Shown: positions 25,988 to 35,494, counted from the stretch's first letter. The stretch: 64,000 bases of DNA from Tateyamaria sp. ANG-S1 (GCF_000814025.1 NZ_JWLL01000003.1:142332-206331), one strand, 5' to 3'. The notes: generated by a model from the letters alone, not told the origin. Program-made: numbers and translations.

Positions 25988-27097
25988 ATGAGCATTTTCG
26001 ACTTCCTCTCCGGCCAGTTCATCGACGTCATCCATTGGGTGGACGACAGCCGCGACACCATGGTTTGGCGGTTCGAGCGTCACGGCCACGAAATCAAGTA
26101 CGGCGCCAAGCTGACCGTCCGCGAGGGTCAGGCCGCCGTCTTCGTCCACGAAGGACAGCTGGCCGACGTCTTCACCCCCGGTCTCTATATGCTTGAGACC
26201 AACAACATGCCCATCATGACGACGCTCCAGCACTGGGATCACGGCTTCAAAAGCCCGTTCAAGTCCGAGGTCTATTTCGTCAACACCACCCGCTTCAACG
26301 ACCTGAAATGGGGCACGAAGAACCCGATCATCTGCCGCGACCCGGAATTCGGCCCCGTTCGCCTGCGCGCCTTCGGCACTTATTCCGTCAAGGTGGCCGA
26401 TCCCGCCCGTTTCCTGGTCGAAATCGTCGGTACCGATGGCGAGTTTACGATGGACGAGATCAGCTATCAGATCCGCAACATCATCGTGCAGGAGATGTCG
26501 CGCAGCCTCGCCAAGTCGGGCATCCCGGTCATGGACATGGCCGCCAACACCCGCGAATTGGGCCAGCTTGTGGCCAAGGAAATCAGCGCCCAAATCGCCG
26601 AATACGGCCTGACCTTGCCCGAGCTTTACATCGAAAACATCTCACTTCCCCCCGCGGTCGAAGAGGTGATGGACAAGCGGTCTTCCATGGGCGTGATCGG
26701 AAACTTGAACGAGTACATGCAGTTCCAGGCAGCAGAAGCGCTCGGGCGCGAGGGCGGCGGAGCATCAGATGCGATGCAGGCCGGACTGGGCGCAGCGATG
26801 GGCCTGCAAATGGGCCAGCAGGCCGCAAACTCCGGCCCCTGGGGCGCGCAACCTGCGCGTGGCGGTGCTACACCACCGCCCCCACCCGTCGAACATGTCT
26901 GGCACGTGGCCGAAAACGGCGAAACCAAGGGCCCGTTCTCAAAGGCCCAGCTTGGCCGCATGGCACAGGCCGGGGAACTTAGCCGCGAAAGCTATGTCTG
27001 GACGGCTGGTCAGGACGGCTGGATGAAAGCCGAGGATGTCACTGAACTGGCCCAGCTTTTCACAATCCTGCCGCCACCTCCTCCACCGGGGATCTGA
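25988..27097 (+). CDS. SPFH-domain protein with C-terminal GYF_2 domain
   Basis: 369 residues. An SPFH/virion-core-like domain (about 25-260) with GLYMLETNNMPIMTTLQHW and RAFGTYSVKVADPARFLVEI is followed by a Gly/Ala linker, a proline run and a GYF_2 module (about 298-350; WHVAENGETKGPFSKAQL, YVWTAGQDGWMKA). Resembles Bacillus YdjI, a flotillin-like membrane-stress scaffold; GYF_2 binds proline-rich ligands. The C-terminus itself is proline-rich (LPPPPPPGI). Very strong AGGAGG site seven bases before the ATG. Confidence 0.88.
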   Translation: MSIFDFLSGQFIDVIHWVDDSRDTMVWRFERHGHEIKYGAKLTVREGQAAVFVHEGQLADVFTPGLYMLETNNMPIMTTLQHWDHGFKSPFKSEVYFVNTTRFNDLKWGTKNPIICRDPEFGPVRLRAFGTYSVKVADPARFLVEIVGTDGEFTMDEISYQIRNIIVQEMSRSLAKSGIPVMDMAANTRELGQLVAKEISAQIAEYGLTLPELYIENISLPPAVEEVMDKRSSMGVIGNLNEYMQFQAAEALGREGGGASDAMQAGLGAAMGLQMGQQAANSGPWGAQPARGGATPPPPPVEHVWHVAENGETKGPFSKAQLGRMAQAGELSRESYVWTAGQDGWMKAEDVTELAQLFTILPPPPPPGI

Positions 27098-27291
27098 TCG
27101 GTGCCGGTAGCGGCGCTGGACAACAAATGTGAGCGTTGAGCCCACGCTCAAGTGTTCCCGCCAGGCAGCCAATTACAGCTTCCGACGATGGTTTGTTCGG
27201 AATTGCGCGCCTTGTCATACACCTGAATGACAACCCAGCGCCTGTCATTGCCCTATACGCTTTTCATCGCCCGTCGCGAAGGAGAGCAGGC

Positions 27292-27510
27292 ATGGATTTA
27301 CAAGCCATCGGAATAGTTTTGGTCTCGCAGACCAAGGAAAAACGTTTCGATCCCGCTGACGAAGAACAATACTATCAGGAGCTGGCAGCTGGCAGGCATG
27401 TCGCAATGATGGTCGAGGTGGTGTCGGCTGGATTTACACTCTTCCTGTCTGTTTTTGCCCGTGTTTCCCCAAAGAGGCTGCGCACCCTATGGAAGCCGAC
27501 CCCCGAATGA
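27292..27510 (+). CDS. Hypothetical protein, 72 aa
   Basis: I do not recognise it. Starts MDLQAIGIVLVSQTKEKRF with AAGGAG eight bases upstream; the central part (HVAMMVEVVSAGFTLFLSVFARVS) could be a membrane or amphipathic helix, and the tail is basic. It overlaps the LuxR gene start by four bases (ATGA), so it is probably its partner. Base composition is lower in GC than the flanking cluster genes. Confidence 0.6.
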   Translation: MDLQAIGIVLVSQTKEKRFDPADEEQYYQELAAGRHVAMMVEVVSAGFTLFLSVFARVSPKRLRTLWKPTPE

Positions 27511-28481
27511 CAAAGCAAGATGACGACCGTGCGGCCATCCTTGCCGCCGTCGAGGCGGAGACCGACGCTTATCTGCGACATGACTATGAAGCTTGGCAAA
27601 GCTGCTGGCATGATGCGGATGAGATTCAACGCATTCAAACGCATGTCGGAAGCGGTGTGACCGTCACCAAAGGTCCTGCTGTGAGAGACCAGATGCGGGG
27701 CATTTTCGCCCAGGCACAGCCGTGGCAATTGCCAAGGAGGTTTCAACGCGAGAACTATTCCATCGTGATCGGGTCGGACATGGCTTGGGTGAGCTACGAC
27801 CAGATCGGGGATGCGCCGAGCATTCCAAAAGACATTCCCGGCCAATATCACGAGCTCAAGATCCTTCAGAAGGTAGATGGCGCGTGGAAAATTTCGTGCC
27901 TTGTCAGCACTCAAATTCGCACGACATCGACGCAAAGCCCGATGATCCAAGTGGATAGCGAGGGGCGCGTCCTTGAGATGAACACGTCAGCGCAGGATCG
28001 GCTCCCTGACCATCCCCTGCTGTATTTGAAAGCAAACAGGATTTGGGCAAGAGGTGAGGACGCGCTTTTGCATCTCCAAGAGGCCGTCACCTGGGTTGCC
28101 ACAATCAGAACCCGGCACACACCGTGCGTCGGTGAAGAGGCCGTAATCCGCTCCGTGCCGCTAGGACAGGATGATGCGGGGTTGGCGCATATCTGCTGGG
28201 TGCTTCTGCGGGACGGCAAGCTGTTGATTACGTTTGATGATCGTGAACGACTTAAGACACAACTCAACACGGCAGGCGAAGTATACCAGTTGTCGGAAGC
28301 GCAACAAAAACTCGCCCATCACCTTGTGGCGGGTAGCGACCTTGCGGCTGCCGCCGATGCGATGGATATCAGCACGAATACGGCGAAGACGCATTTGCAA
28401 CGTATCTACGACAAAACCGGTGTACGCGCGCAACCCGCCCTCGTGCGCATACTCTTGAGCGCAGACCGGCGTGATGTTTAG
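27507..28481 (+). CDS. LuxR-type regulator with N-terminal SnoaL-like domain
   Basis: 324 residues. N-terminal third is a SnoaL/nuclear-transport-factor-2-like fold (AAVEAETDAYLRHDYEAWQSCWH, LKILQKVDGAWKISCLVST). A middle PAS-like segment (about 150-240) is followed by a LuxR helix-turn-helix (about 260-320; LSEAQQKLAHHLVAGSDLAAAADAMDISTNTAKTHLQRIYDKTGV). It may sense a small ligand through the N-domain. The start overlaps the preceding stop. It is embedded in the envelope cluster and may be a later arrival. Confidence 0.78.
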   Translation: MTKQDDDRAAILAAVEAETDAYLRHDYEAWQSCWHDADEIQRIQTHVGSGVTVTKGPAVRDQMRGIFAQAQPWQLPRRFQRENYSIVIGSDMAWVSYDQIGDAPSIPKDIPGQYHELKILQKVDGAWKISCLVSTQIRTTSTQSPMIQVDSEGRVLEMNTSAQDRLPDHPLLYLKANRIWARGEDALLHLQEAVTWVATIRTRHTPCVGEEAVIRSVPLGQDDAGLAHICWVLLRDGKLLITFDDRERLKTQLNTAGEVYQLSEAQQKLAHHLVAGSDLAAAADAMDISTNTAKTHLQRIYDKTGVRAQPALVRILLSADRRDV

Positions 28482-28807
28482 CTGGCGGCATTTGCAACGA
28501 AGCCTCAGGTCCTATTGAAGAGAAATCCGACTGGCGCGCAAACGCAGTAAAAGCCCGCTTCGTCCCGCACGGCCTCTACCGACCAATAGTAAGGCGTGAC
28601 CGGCATTCCGTTTGAATGCAGTTCGCACCATTGTCGTCGCTGCCCGTGCCGTCCATTGACCAGCGCTGTCTGTAGTGCCGGAACCTGGTGAACAACCGCG
28701 GGTCGGTGTCTTCGCTCATCCCACATGCAAACTGGTGCGACACAGCGCTTGCATATAGCCATTGTAAGCCAACGCCATTACGCTCGGTCAGAGAGACAGG
28801 AACCACA
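28482..28807. other. 326-bp intergenic stretch, lower GC
   Basis: No reliable gene. A minus-strand frame (28505-28762, 85 codons, Cys-rich, ending VRDEAGFYCVCAPVGFLFNRT minus its last residues) lacks a ribosome site. Together with the preceding two genes this stretch looks like inserted sequence; it must also hold the promoter for the b561-like gene at 28808. Confidence 0.4.
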
Positions 28808-29227
28808 ATGCGCCGCAAAGCCACCATTGCCCTGCACTGGGCGAATTTCGTTCTTCTGATCCTGCTGGTAGCAGGCGGGCCGATCCCCGCCATTGCATGG
28901 GCCTTTGTGCTGACAGGGATTGGCATGTGCGCCATCGCCATCATCCAAGGGTTAATGAACGGACCGGGCCCCAAACTCGAAGGCGCGTTACGCACCGCCC
29001 ACCCGTGGCTCAGCCGTGGCATGTACGCGGCGCTTGGCCTCGTCGCCGCCCTCACCGCCTGGTATATGCTCGGCGGGCGCTGGGGCGGTCCGACGCTTGT
29101 CGATCTCTACCTCTACCTCATCGCCGCCTCGTCCTTGCACGCGATCTTCCACCTCTGGCGACACACGGCACTTGGCGACGGGGCCTTACGCCGAATCACG
29201 CCAAAGGCGATGCACTCCATCCTATGA
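28808..29227 (+). CDS. Cytochrome b561-like membrane protein
   Basis: 139 residues, four predicted membrane helices. TIALHWANFVLLILLVAGG at the N-terminus and SSLHAIFHLWRHTALG at the C-terminus carry histidines placed as in di-heme b561/NapI-like proteins, but the usual second-helix histidine pair is not obvious, so heme binding is unproven. ATG 28808 follows AGGAACCACA. Its stop overlaps the next ATG (ATGA), tying it to the zinc-ribbon gene. Confidence 0.65.
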   Translation: MRRKATIALHWANFVLLILLVAGGPIPAIAWAFVLTGIGMCAIAIIQGLMNGPGPKLEGALRTAHPWLSRGMYAALGLVAALTAWYMLGGRWGGPTLVDLYLYLIAASSLHAIFHLWRHTALGDGALRRITPKAMHSIL

Positions 29228-30342
29228 CCGATCTTCCCGACCAGACCACGACGGCCACCCAAGCCGATCACCGCTTTCCCTGCGACAATTGCGGGGCCGA
29301 CTTCCGCTTTGACCCGCGTGCGGGGCTCCTTGTCTGTGACCATTGCGGCAACACGGCCCCCATGGACACCGACGCCCCCCGCGCTGTCGCCCCCATCGCA
29401 GAGCTAGACTACCGCGCCGCCCTCACCGCCGACCTGCCCAGTGCAGAGATCGAGGAAACCCGCGTCTCGACCTGCCCCAACTGCGCGGCGCAAGTGGAAT
29501 TCGACGCCACCCTCCACGCCACCGAATGCCCGTTCTGCGCTACACCCGTCGTCACAGACACCGGCGCGCATCGGCACATCAAACCGCGCGGCGTCTTACC
29601 TTTCGCCCTAACGGAAGGCGAGGCACGGGACGCCATGACCAACTGGCTCGGCAGCCTGTGGTTTGCCCCAAACGGCCTGCAGGACTACGCCCGCAAGGGC
29701 CGCGCGATGCAGGGCATCTATGTCCCCTACTGGACCTTTGATGCCGACACCCACAGCAGCTACTCAGGCGAACGCGGCACCGTTTACTACGAGACAAAAA
29801 CCGTCATGCGGGACGGCAAGCGCCAGCAGGTGCAGGTGGCCAAAGTGCGCTGGCGCCCCGCCCGCGGCAAGGTCGCCCGCTTCTTCGACGATGTGCTGGT
29901 GCTGGCCTCCAAGTCCCTGCCCAAACGCTTCACCGACGCGCTGGAGCCCTGGGACCTGAGCGAAATGGAGCCCTACGCCCCCGAATTCCTGGCAGGCTTC
30001 CGCGCCGAAGGCTATGCAGTCGAGTTGGAAGAGGGTTTCGAGGAAGCCCGCGCCAAGATGGACCGCGTCATTGCCCGCGACGTCAAATTCGACATCGGCG
30101 GCGACCGCCAGCGCATCCATTCGATCGACACCACACTGGGGGCGATCACCTTCAAACACGTGCTGCTGCCCGTCTGGCTCGCCGCCTACAAGTACCGGGG
30201 CGAGACCTACCGCTTTGTTGTGAACGGACGCACTGGCCGGGTGCAGGGCGAACGGCCGTGGTCCACGATCAAGATCGCCATCGCCGTGATCCTCGGCCTG
30301 ATCGTAGCCGCAGGTATCGGCCTTGTGGCGGCAGCCCAGTAA
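29224..30342 (+). CDS. Zinc-ribbon (TFIIB-type) membrane-anchored protein
   Basis: 372 residues. Two CxxC pairs form ribbon 1 ([22 protein letters not shown]) and two more form ribbon 2 ([19 protein letters not shown]) within the first 110 residues. A long mixed soluble domain ([15 protein letters not shown]) follows and a single C-terminal membrane helix ([19 protein letters not shown]). Often mis-described as a primosomal helicase; better compared with Bacillus YdjG, which has a zinc ribbon and works with SPFH protein YdjI and PspA. Shares a stop/start base with the nitroreductase gene. Confidence 0.82.
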   Translation: MTDLPDQTTTATQADHRFPCDNCGADFRFDPRAGLLVCDHCGNTAPMDTDAPRAVAPIAELDYRAALTADLPSAEIEETRVSTCPNCAAQVEFDATLHATECPFCATPVVTDTGAHRHIKPRGVLPFALTEGEARDAMTNWLGSLWFAPNGLQDYARKGRAMQGIYVPYWTFDADTHSSYSGERGTVYYETKTVMRDGKRQQVQVAKVRWRPARGKVARFFDDVLVLASKSLPKRFTDALEPWDLSEMEPYAPEFLAGFRAEGYAVELEEGFEEARAKMDRVIARDVKFDIGGDRQRIHSIDTTLGAITFKHVLLPVWLAAYKYRGETYRFVVNGRTGRVQGERPWSTIKIAIAVILGLIVAAGIGLVAAAQ

Positions 30343-31013
30343 TGACCGACTTCGACAACCTCGACGCAGTCCTATCCGCCCGCTTCTCCTGCCGCGCCTT
30401 CCGCGGCGATCCCGTACCACGCGCCGACATCGAACGGATCATCGCAACCGCGCAAAAAGTGCCAAGCTGGTGCAACGCCCAGCCGTGGCAGGTGATCGTC
30501 ACCGCCGGGGCCGAAACCGACCGCTTCCGCGACGCGCTCTACGCTGCAGCCCGAACCACACCACCAGCCCCGGACATGCCCTGGCCCGAAGGCTACCCCG
30601 GCATCTACGGGATGCGCCGCCGCGCCTGCGGCTTCCAACTGTACGACGCGGTGGGCATCGAAAAAGGCGACCGCGCCGCCTCCGCTCAGCAGATGATGGA
30701 AAACTACCGCCTCTTCGGCGCACCCCACGTGGCAATCATCACCAGTCCCAAAGTTCTGGGCCCCTACGGCGCCATGGACACAGGCGGCTTTGTCTCCGCC
30801 TTCTGCCTCGCCGCGCAAGCGCTTGGCATCGCCACAATCCCCCAAGCCGCCATCGCCGCCCAAGCCCCATTCGTGCGGGATCACTTCACCATCGCGGAAG
30901 ACCGCAACATCCTCTGCGCCATCTCCCTCGGCTATGCCGACATGGACCACCCAGCAAACAGCTTCCGCACAGACCGCGCGCATGTCACAGACGTCATGGA
31001 GTGGAAGGAATGA
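30342..31013 (+). CDS. Nitroreductase-family oxidoreductase
   Basis: 223-residue FMN-dependent reductase. FMN-binding motifs: [15 protein letters not shown] (Arg/Ser for phosphate), [17 protein letters not shown] and the C-terminal half [24 protein letters not shown] with AISLGYAD. Substrate unknown; quinones or nitro compounds are typical. ATG shares one base with the previous stop (TAATG) and its own stop overlaps the dtd start (ATGA). Confidence 0.88.
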   Translation: MTDFDNLDAVLSARFSCRAFRGDPVPRADIERIIATAQKVPSWCNAQPWQVIVTAGAETDRFRDALYAAARTTPPAPDMPWPEGYPGIYGMRRRACGFQLYDAVGIEKGDRAASAQQMMENYRLFGAPHVAIITSPKVLGPYGAMDTGGFVSAFCLAAQALGIATIPQAAIAAQAPFVRDHFTIAEDRNILCAISLGYADMDHPANSFRTDRAHVTDVMEWKE

Positions 31014-31456
31014 GAGCACTTCTGCAAAGGGTGAGCGAGGCGTCGGTGACCGTCGAGGGCGCAGTGGTCGGCCAATGCGGTCCGGGCCTCCTGATTCTCG
31101 TCTGTGCCATGCCCGGCGACACGTCTGACACGGCCAAGACGCTCGCCAAGAAGGTGTCCAAGCTGCGGCTGTTCAAGGACGATGCAGGCAAGATGAACCT
31201 GTCGATCCTGCAAACCGGCGGCAGTGCGCTTGTGGTAAGCCAATTCACACTGGCGGCAGACACTTCCCGCGGCAACAGGCCGGGATTTTCCGGTGCGGCC
31301 AAACCGGACGAGGCCGAGGCGCTGTACCTGCAGTTCGCCCAAGAATTGCTTGACTTGGGGGTTGAGACGGAAACCGGTAAATTCGGTGCAGACATGTCCG
31401 TCGGCCTCACGAATGACGGCCCGGTCACTATTTGGCTGGATACACAGACCGACTAG
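31010..31456 (+). CDS. dtd: D-aminoacyl-tRNA deacylase
   Basis: 148 residues; removes D-amino acids (and glycine) mischarged on tRNAs. Diagnostic motifs: [38 protein letters not shown] (SQxTL) and [12 protein letters not shown] (the NxGPVT cross-subunit motif). Length is standard. Start overlaps the nitroreductase stop by four bases. Confidence 0.95.
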   Translation: MRALLQRVSEASVTVEGAVVGQCGPGLLILVCAMPGDTSDTAKTLAKKVSKLRLFKDDAGKMNLSILQTGGSALVVSQFTLAADTSRGNRPGFSGAAKPDEAEALYLQFAQELLDLGVETETGKFGADMSVGLTNDGPVTIWLDTQTD

Positions 31457-31530
31457 ACCGGACACGTCTGCTGTGCGGACATTACCGACATCGCCATGGT
31501 CCTCTAAATCAGGCAGTGTTAGATTATGAC

Positions 31531-32055
31531 ATGCCAGTTTTAGTTTCCCTATCAGGCCTTCCCGGAGTGGGCAAAACCACCTTGGCCAAAGCCCTCGCGC
31601 CGCGTGTCAAAGCTTTTCACCTTCGCGTAGATTCCGTGGAAGTTGCGATGAAGAACAGCGTTCTAAGCATTCATTCAGCAGAAGACGCAGGCTACCTAGC
31701 ACTGGCGTCTATCGCCAAAGACAATCTCTTTCTTGGCTTTGATGTGATTGTGGATACGGTGAACCCAATTGCAGTAACGAGACAATTATGGTCCGAAACC
31801 GCCGCCGCTTGCGGTGCGCATCTATTGAACGTTGAGGTCATATGCTCTGATGAGACCGTTCACCGGGATCGGGTAGAGAAGCGCGAAAATGACATTGAGG
31901 GCCTCAATGTTCCTGACTGGCAGCAGGTAAGCAATCGCGCATTTGAAGCGTGGGAACAGGATCGAGTGACTTTGGATACCAACGCAGTGTCCATCGAAAG
32001 ATGTGTGGCCACAATAGCCGATGGAATGGCAAACCTGCACTCCACAACTTTGTAG
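31531..32055 (+). CDS. P-loop kinase-like AAA-family protein
   Basis: 174-residue P-loop NTPase resembling small-molecule kinases (zeta-toxin/gluconokinase-like). Walker A is GLPGVGKTT at residues 8-16; VDTVNPIAVTRQLW and DRVEKRENDIEGLNVPDW are in the positions of the catalytic base and lid. Substrate unknown. Codon use is less GC-rich than in dtd and the secretion genes, so it may be horizontally acquired. No ribosome site is strong. Confidence 0.68.
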   Translation: MPVLVSLSGLPGVGKTTLAKALAPRVKAFHLRVDSVEVAMKNSVLSIHSAEDAGYLALASIAKDNLFLGFDVIVDTVNPIAVTRQLWSETAAACGAHLLNVEVICSDETVHRDRVEKRENDIEGLNVPDWQQVSNRAFEAWEQDRVTLDTNAVSIERCVATIADGMANLHSTTL

Positions 32056-32081
32056 GTCCGGGCCCTAGGCCGCCCCTAACC

Positions 32082-33263
32082 CTAAGGCTCCCGAAACGCC
32101 TCACGTGACTTGTAAAGCGGCTTCATCAGATACTGCAGCACCGTCTTTGACCCGGTGTGCAACTCCACCTCCGCCTGCATCCCTGGCCGAATGGAAATAG
32201 ACCGCTGCCGCTCCGTCAGGGCCGACATGTCCACCCGCACCGTCACCTTGTAATGCGCCTCGCTGTCAGGCTTGCGCTCGTCCTTGAACGTATCGGCCGA
32301 GATCAGCTTTACCTCGCCCTTCAGCGCCCCATAGATCGTGTAGTCATAGGCGCTCAGCTTCACGCTCGCCTCCTGCCCCGGCAGCACATTGGCGATGTCC
32401 TTGGGCGCCACGCGGGCCTCGACAAACAACTCCTCATCAAGCGGGATGATCTGCAAGATCTCTTCACCGGGCCGCACCACTCCACCAATGGTCGTGACAC
32501 TCAGATTGTTCACGATCCCGCGCATGGGGCTGACCAGCACCGTCCGGTTCAACTGGTCCTGCGCCGCCTTGTAGGTCTGGCGCAGCGTGCCCAGCTCCTT
32601 GAGCGTGTCGGAATAGGCCTGCGCCCGCTCCAACTCGGTCTGCGTCATGATCTCATCCAGCTTGATCCGCGCATCAGCATGGGCCTTGCGCGCCCGCGTC
32701 ACCTCGATCAGCGCGACGATGTTGCGCTCCAGCAAATCCTCAAGCAGCGTACGTTCCTTCACAGCCTGATCCAACACCCGCTGCGCGCCCTCGCGACGGC
32801 TCAGAAAATCGGTTTGCCGCGCATTCAGCAGCGCCCGCTCCGACGCCACCAGCCCCGGCATCTGCTGTTCCAGCGCGCCCGGCACGGCAAAGTCAAACTG
32901 ACCCGCCAATTCCGCCTCAAGCCGCAACTGCCGTACGGCCAGTGCCGCGATCTGGTCCTGCAGATCATCGGCCTGGGACTGAAACTGCGTCCCCTGCAAC
33001 CGCGCCAACACATCGCCCTGTTCGACAACGTCGCCCTCGGCCACAGCCAGTTCGGCCAGAATACCGCCCTCAAGGTTCTGAATGATCTGCGGCCGGGACG
33101 AAGAGATCATCTCACCCGAACCACGCACAATCTCGTCCACCCATGCAAACGCGGCCCACAGGACAAAGACCAGCACCGCCCCGGCGCTCAGCCACACGAC
33201 CAGCGACGGGCCGCGCATGTCACCTTCAAGCTGCCCGCTCAGATTGGTGTGCGCGATGCTCAT
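32082..33263 (-). CDS. HlyD-family type I secretion adaptor
   Basis: 393-residue periplasmic membrane-fusion protein. One N-terminal inner-membrane helix (about 22-42; LVVWLSAGAVLVFVLWAAFAW), biotinyl-lipoyl half-motif (IIQNLEGGILAELAVAEGDVVEQGD), long coiled-coil hairpin (about 95-245) and beta-barrel (SPMRGIVNNLSVTTIGGVVRPGE; SIRPGMQAEVELHTG). Links the ABC exporter to the TolC-like protein. ATG overlaps the exporter stop (ATGA). Likely exports the adjacent giant adhesin. Confidence 0.9.
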   Translation of the reverse strand: MSIAHTNLSGQLEGDMRGPSLVVWLSAGAVLVFVLWAAFAWVDEIVRGSGEMISSSRPQIIQNLEGGILAELAVAEGDVVEQGDVLARLQGTQFQSQADDLQDQIAALAVRQLRLEAELAGQFDFAVPGALEQQMPGLVASERALLNARQTDFLSRREGAQRVLDQAVKERTLLEDLLERNIVALIEVTRARKAHADARIKLDEIMTQTELERAQAYSDTLKELGTLRQTYKAAQDQLNRTVLVSPMRGIVNNLSVTTIGGVVRPGEEILQIIPLDEELFVEARVAPKDIANVLPGQEASVKLSAYDYTIYGALKGEVKLISADTFKDERKPDSEAHYKVTVRVDMSALTERQRSISIRPGMQAEVELHTGSKTVLQYLMKPLYKSREAFREP

Positions 33264-35494
33264 GCGATCTTGCCTTTCAGCGGGACGGTCTTGCCGATAT
33301 GGCTCAGCACCTCATCCCGCGGGCCGTCGATGGTCATACGCCCGTTCTGCAGGATCAGCGTGCGGTTCGTCAGCGACAGGATCGGCACGCGGTGTGTCGC
33401 GATGATGGCCGTCCGGCCCTCCATCCACGTCTCCAGCCGACTGACCAGCGTGTTTTCCAGCGTCTGGTCCAACGCTGCCGTCGGCTCATCCAGCAGGCAG
33501 ACCGCCGGATCCTGCAACCACAGCCGCGCCCAGCCAATGGACTGGCGTTGTCCGATGCTCAGACCCTGCCCGCCATCCAGAATTTCCAGATCCAACCCCT
33601 TGTGGTGCCCTTTCACAAATGGCCCCAGCCCCGCAAAATCCAGCGCGGCATAGAGACGATCATCATCCCGTTCCAGCAAAGTCAGGTTCAGGTTGTCCCG
33701 CAGCGTGCCCGAAAACAGGCGCACATCCTGCCCCAGATAGCCAATCAGCCGCCGCAGGTCGCGCGGCTCGATCTGCGCCATGTCAGTGCCATCAATCAGC
33801 ACCCGCCCCTTGGTCGGCGCATAAACCCCCGACAATAACTTGAGCAGAGACGACTTGCCCGCCCCGTTCGACCCCAGCACGGCCACACGCTGCCCCGGCA
33901 TGATCTGCACGCCGGGCAGGTCCAGCGTCGGCGCGCCGTCATCCTCGTATTGAAACTGCACCTCACGCAGCTCGAAATGCCCGTTCAGCGCATCGCGGCG
34001 CAGATAGGTCCGGCTTTCATCCACATCCTGCGGCGCATCAGCAATAGCATCGAGACCGTCCAAAGCCGCCTTCACATTGCCCCAGCGCGCCATCGTGCCC
34101 GCCAACTGCGTGAGCGGTGCCAGAGTCCGCGACGACAGAATACCCACCGCAATGATCGACCCGACGGTAAACTGCCCGGCAAAGACCAAATACGTCCCCG
34201 CGATCACCGCAGCCACGTAAGTCATCTGCTGCATGCCCTGGCTCCAGAAGGTCAGGGCCGACGCCAGCCGACGCTGCTCCGACGACTTCATCGCGCTCAG
34301 CGTCGTCAACTCCTGCCACAACCGCATCACGCGGTCCTCGGCGCGCTGCGTCTTGACCGTATCACGCTCAAAAATCGCCTCGTGCAGCAACCGCGAAGAC
34401 TTGGCGGACGCCCCTTGCGTCTCTTGCGTCAACCGCAGCATCCGGCGCTGCATGAAGAAACCGGGCACCACCATCAGCACCCCGCCAAGGATGAGCACCC
34501 ACACCACAGGCCCCGCAATGGACGCCACCAACAGCAGAAACACAAAGATAAACGGAATGTCCGCAATCGTCCCAATGGTCGACGCGGTAAAGAACTCGCG
34601 CACCGACCCGAACTCGCGCATGGCCGAGAATGTCATGGACGGCGACTGCCCACGCAGATCGCTCCGCATCCCCATCACGCGCTGCATCAGCAGGGTCAGG
34701 ACAGACAGCTCAATCTGCCGCCCCGCCCCGTCCATCAGACGGGCACGGGCGATTTTGATGAACGCCTCCAGAAGCAGCGCCAGACAGGCACCAGCCGCCA
34801 GCACCCACAACGTCGCCTCCGACTGATGCGGGATCACACGGTCATAAACCTGCAAGGAAAACAGGGCCACGGCCACAGCCAGCAGGTTCGCAACAAAAGA
34901 CCCAAGCGCCACCTCCGCCAGCGCCTTGCGAAAGCGCGGGAACTGACCCCAGAACCAGTGATTGCGCACGGCAAAGGTCTTGTGCACCTCCGCCACCCGC
35001 TCCAGCGGTGCCTCCGCCCTGACCAGGAGACCGGCAAAGAACGGCATGAACTCCGCCATCGGCACATGGGCGCGATTGTCGGGACAGGTCTTGTCATAGA
35101 TGATCAGATCATCGCGGTCCTGCCCCACGACCAGCACCACCTGACCGCTGGTCATATAGGCCAGCGCGGGCCAGTGCTCCGGCGTCAGGGCGCGCGCGGA
35201 CATCACCTGGGCCTGCAACCCCGCGCCACGCAGGCAGCCCGCCAGCGTCCCCGCCTCGACCTTGTCACTCGCCCCCTCGCGCGCATTCTGGCGCAGGTTC
35301 GTCAGCATGTCGGATGCCGCCGCAGACACCCCAAGCAAACCGGCATAGGCCACGGCCACATCGGCACGGGCACTCAAGCGGTCCGCCTCATGATTGGCGT
35401 TATCGGCCTTCGGCGTCTCCTTGACCGGGGCCGCCGTGATCTGAGCCCGGTTGCCGTTGGTGATGGTCAGGGTAAAGGGGCGTTTCTCGGTCAA
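33260..35494 (-). CDS. Type I secretion ABC exporter with inactive C39-like domain (LapB type)
   Basis: 744-residue half-transporter. N-terminal C39-like domain (about 40-165) has no catalytic Cys in the expected place (AYAGLLGVSAAASDM), so it should bind rather than cleave substrate. Five or six TM helices (about 195-470; GSFVANLLAVAVALFSLQVYDRVIP) are followed by the NBD: Walker A GSNGAGKSS (about 545), Walker B VCLLDEP and a variant signature LSIGQRQ instead of LSGGQ. Start is TTG, overlapping the upstream stop (TTGA). Confidence 0.92.
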   Translation of the reverse strand: MTEKRPFTLTITNGNRAQITAAPVKETPKADNANHEADRLSARADVAVAYAGLLGVSAAASDMLTNLRQNAREGASDKVEAGTLAGCLRGAGLQAQVMSARALTPEHWPALAYMTSGQVVLVVGQDRDDLIIYDKTCPDNRAHVPMAEFMPFFAGLLVRAEAPLERVAEVHKTFAVRNHWFWGQFPRFRKALAEVALGSFVANLLAVAVALFSLQVYDRVIPHQSEATLWVLAAGACLALLLEAFIKIARARLMDGAGRQIELSVLTLLMQRVMGMRSDLRGQSPSMTFSAMREFGSVREFFTASTIGTIADIPFIFVFLLLVASIAGPVVWVLILGGVLMVVPGFFMQRRMLRLTQETQGASAKSSRLLHEAIFERDTVKTQRAEDRVMRLWQELTTLSAMKSSEQRRLASALTFWSQGMQQMTYVAAVIAGTYLVFAGQFTVGSIIAVGILSSRTLAPLTQLAGTMARWGNVKAALDGLDAIADAPQDVDESRTYLRRDALNGHFELREVQFQYEDDGAPTLDLPGVQIMPGQRVAVLGSNGAGKSSLLKLLSGVYAPTKGRVLIDGTDMAQIEPRDLRRLIGYLGQDVRLFSGTLRDNLNLTLLERDDDRLYAALDFAGLGPFVKGHHKGLDLEILDGGQGLSIGQRQSIGWARLWLQDPAVCLLDEPTAALDQTLENTLVSRLETWMEGRTAIIATHRVPILSLTNRTLILQNGRMTIDGPRDEVLSHIGKTVPLKGKIA

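Noticed and set aside
28505..28762. 85-codon Cys-rich minus-strand frame
   Set aside because: No ribosome site and no recognisable domain; kept only as a remark in the gap entry.
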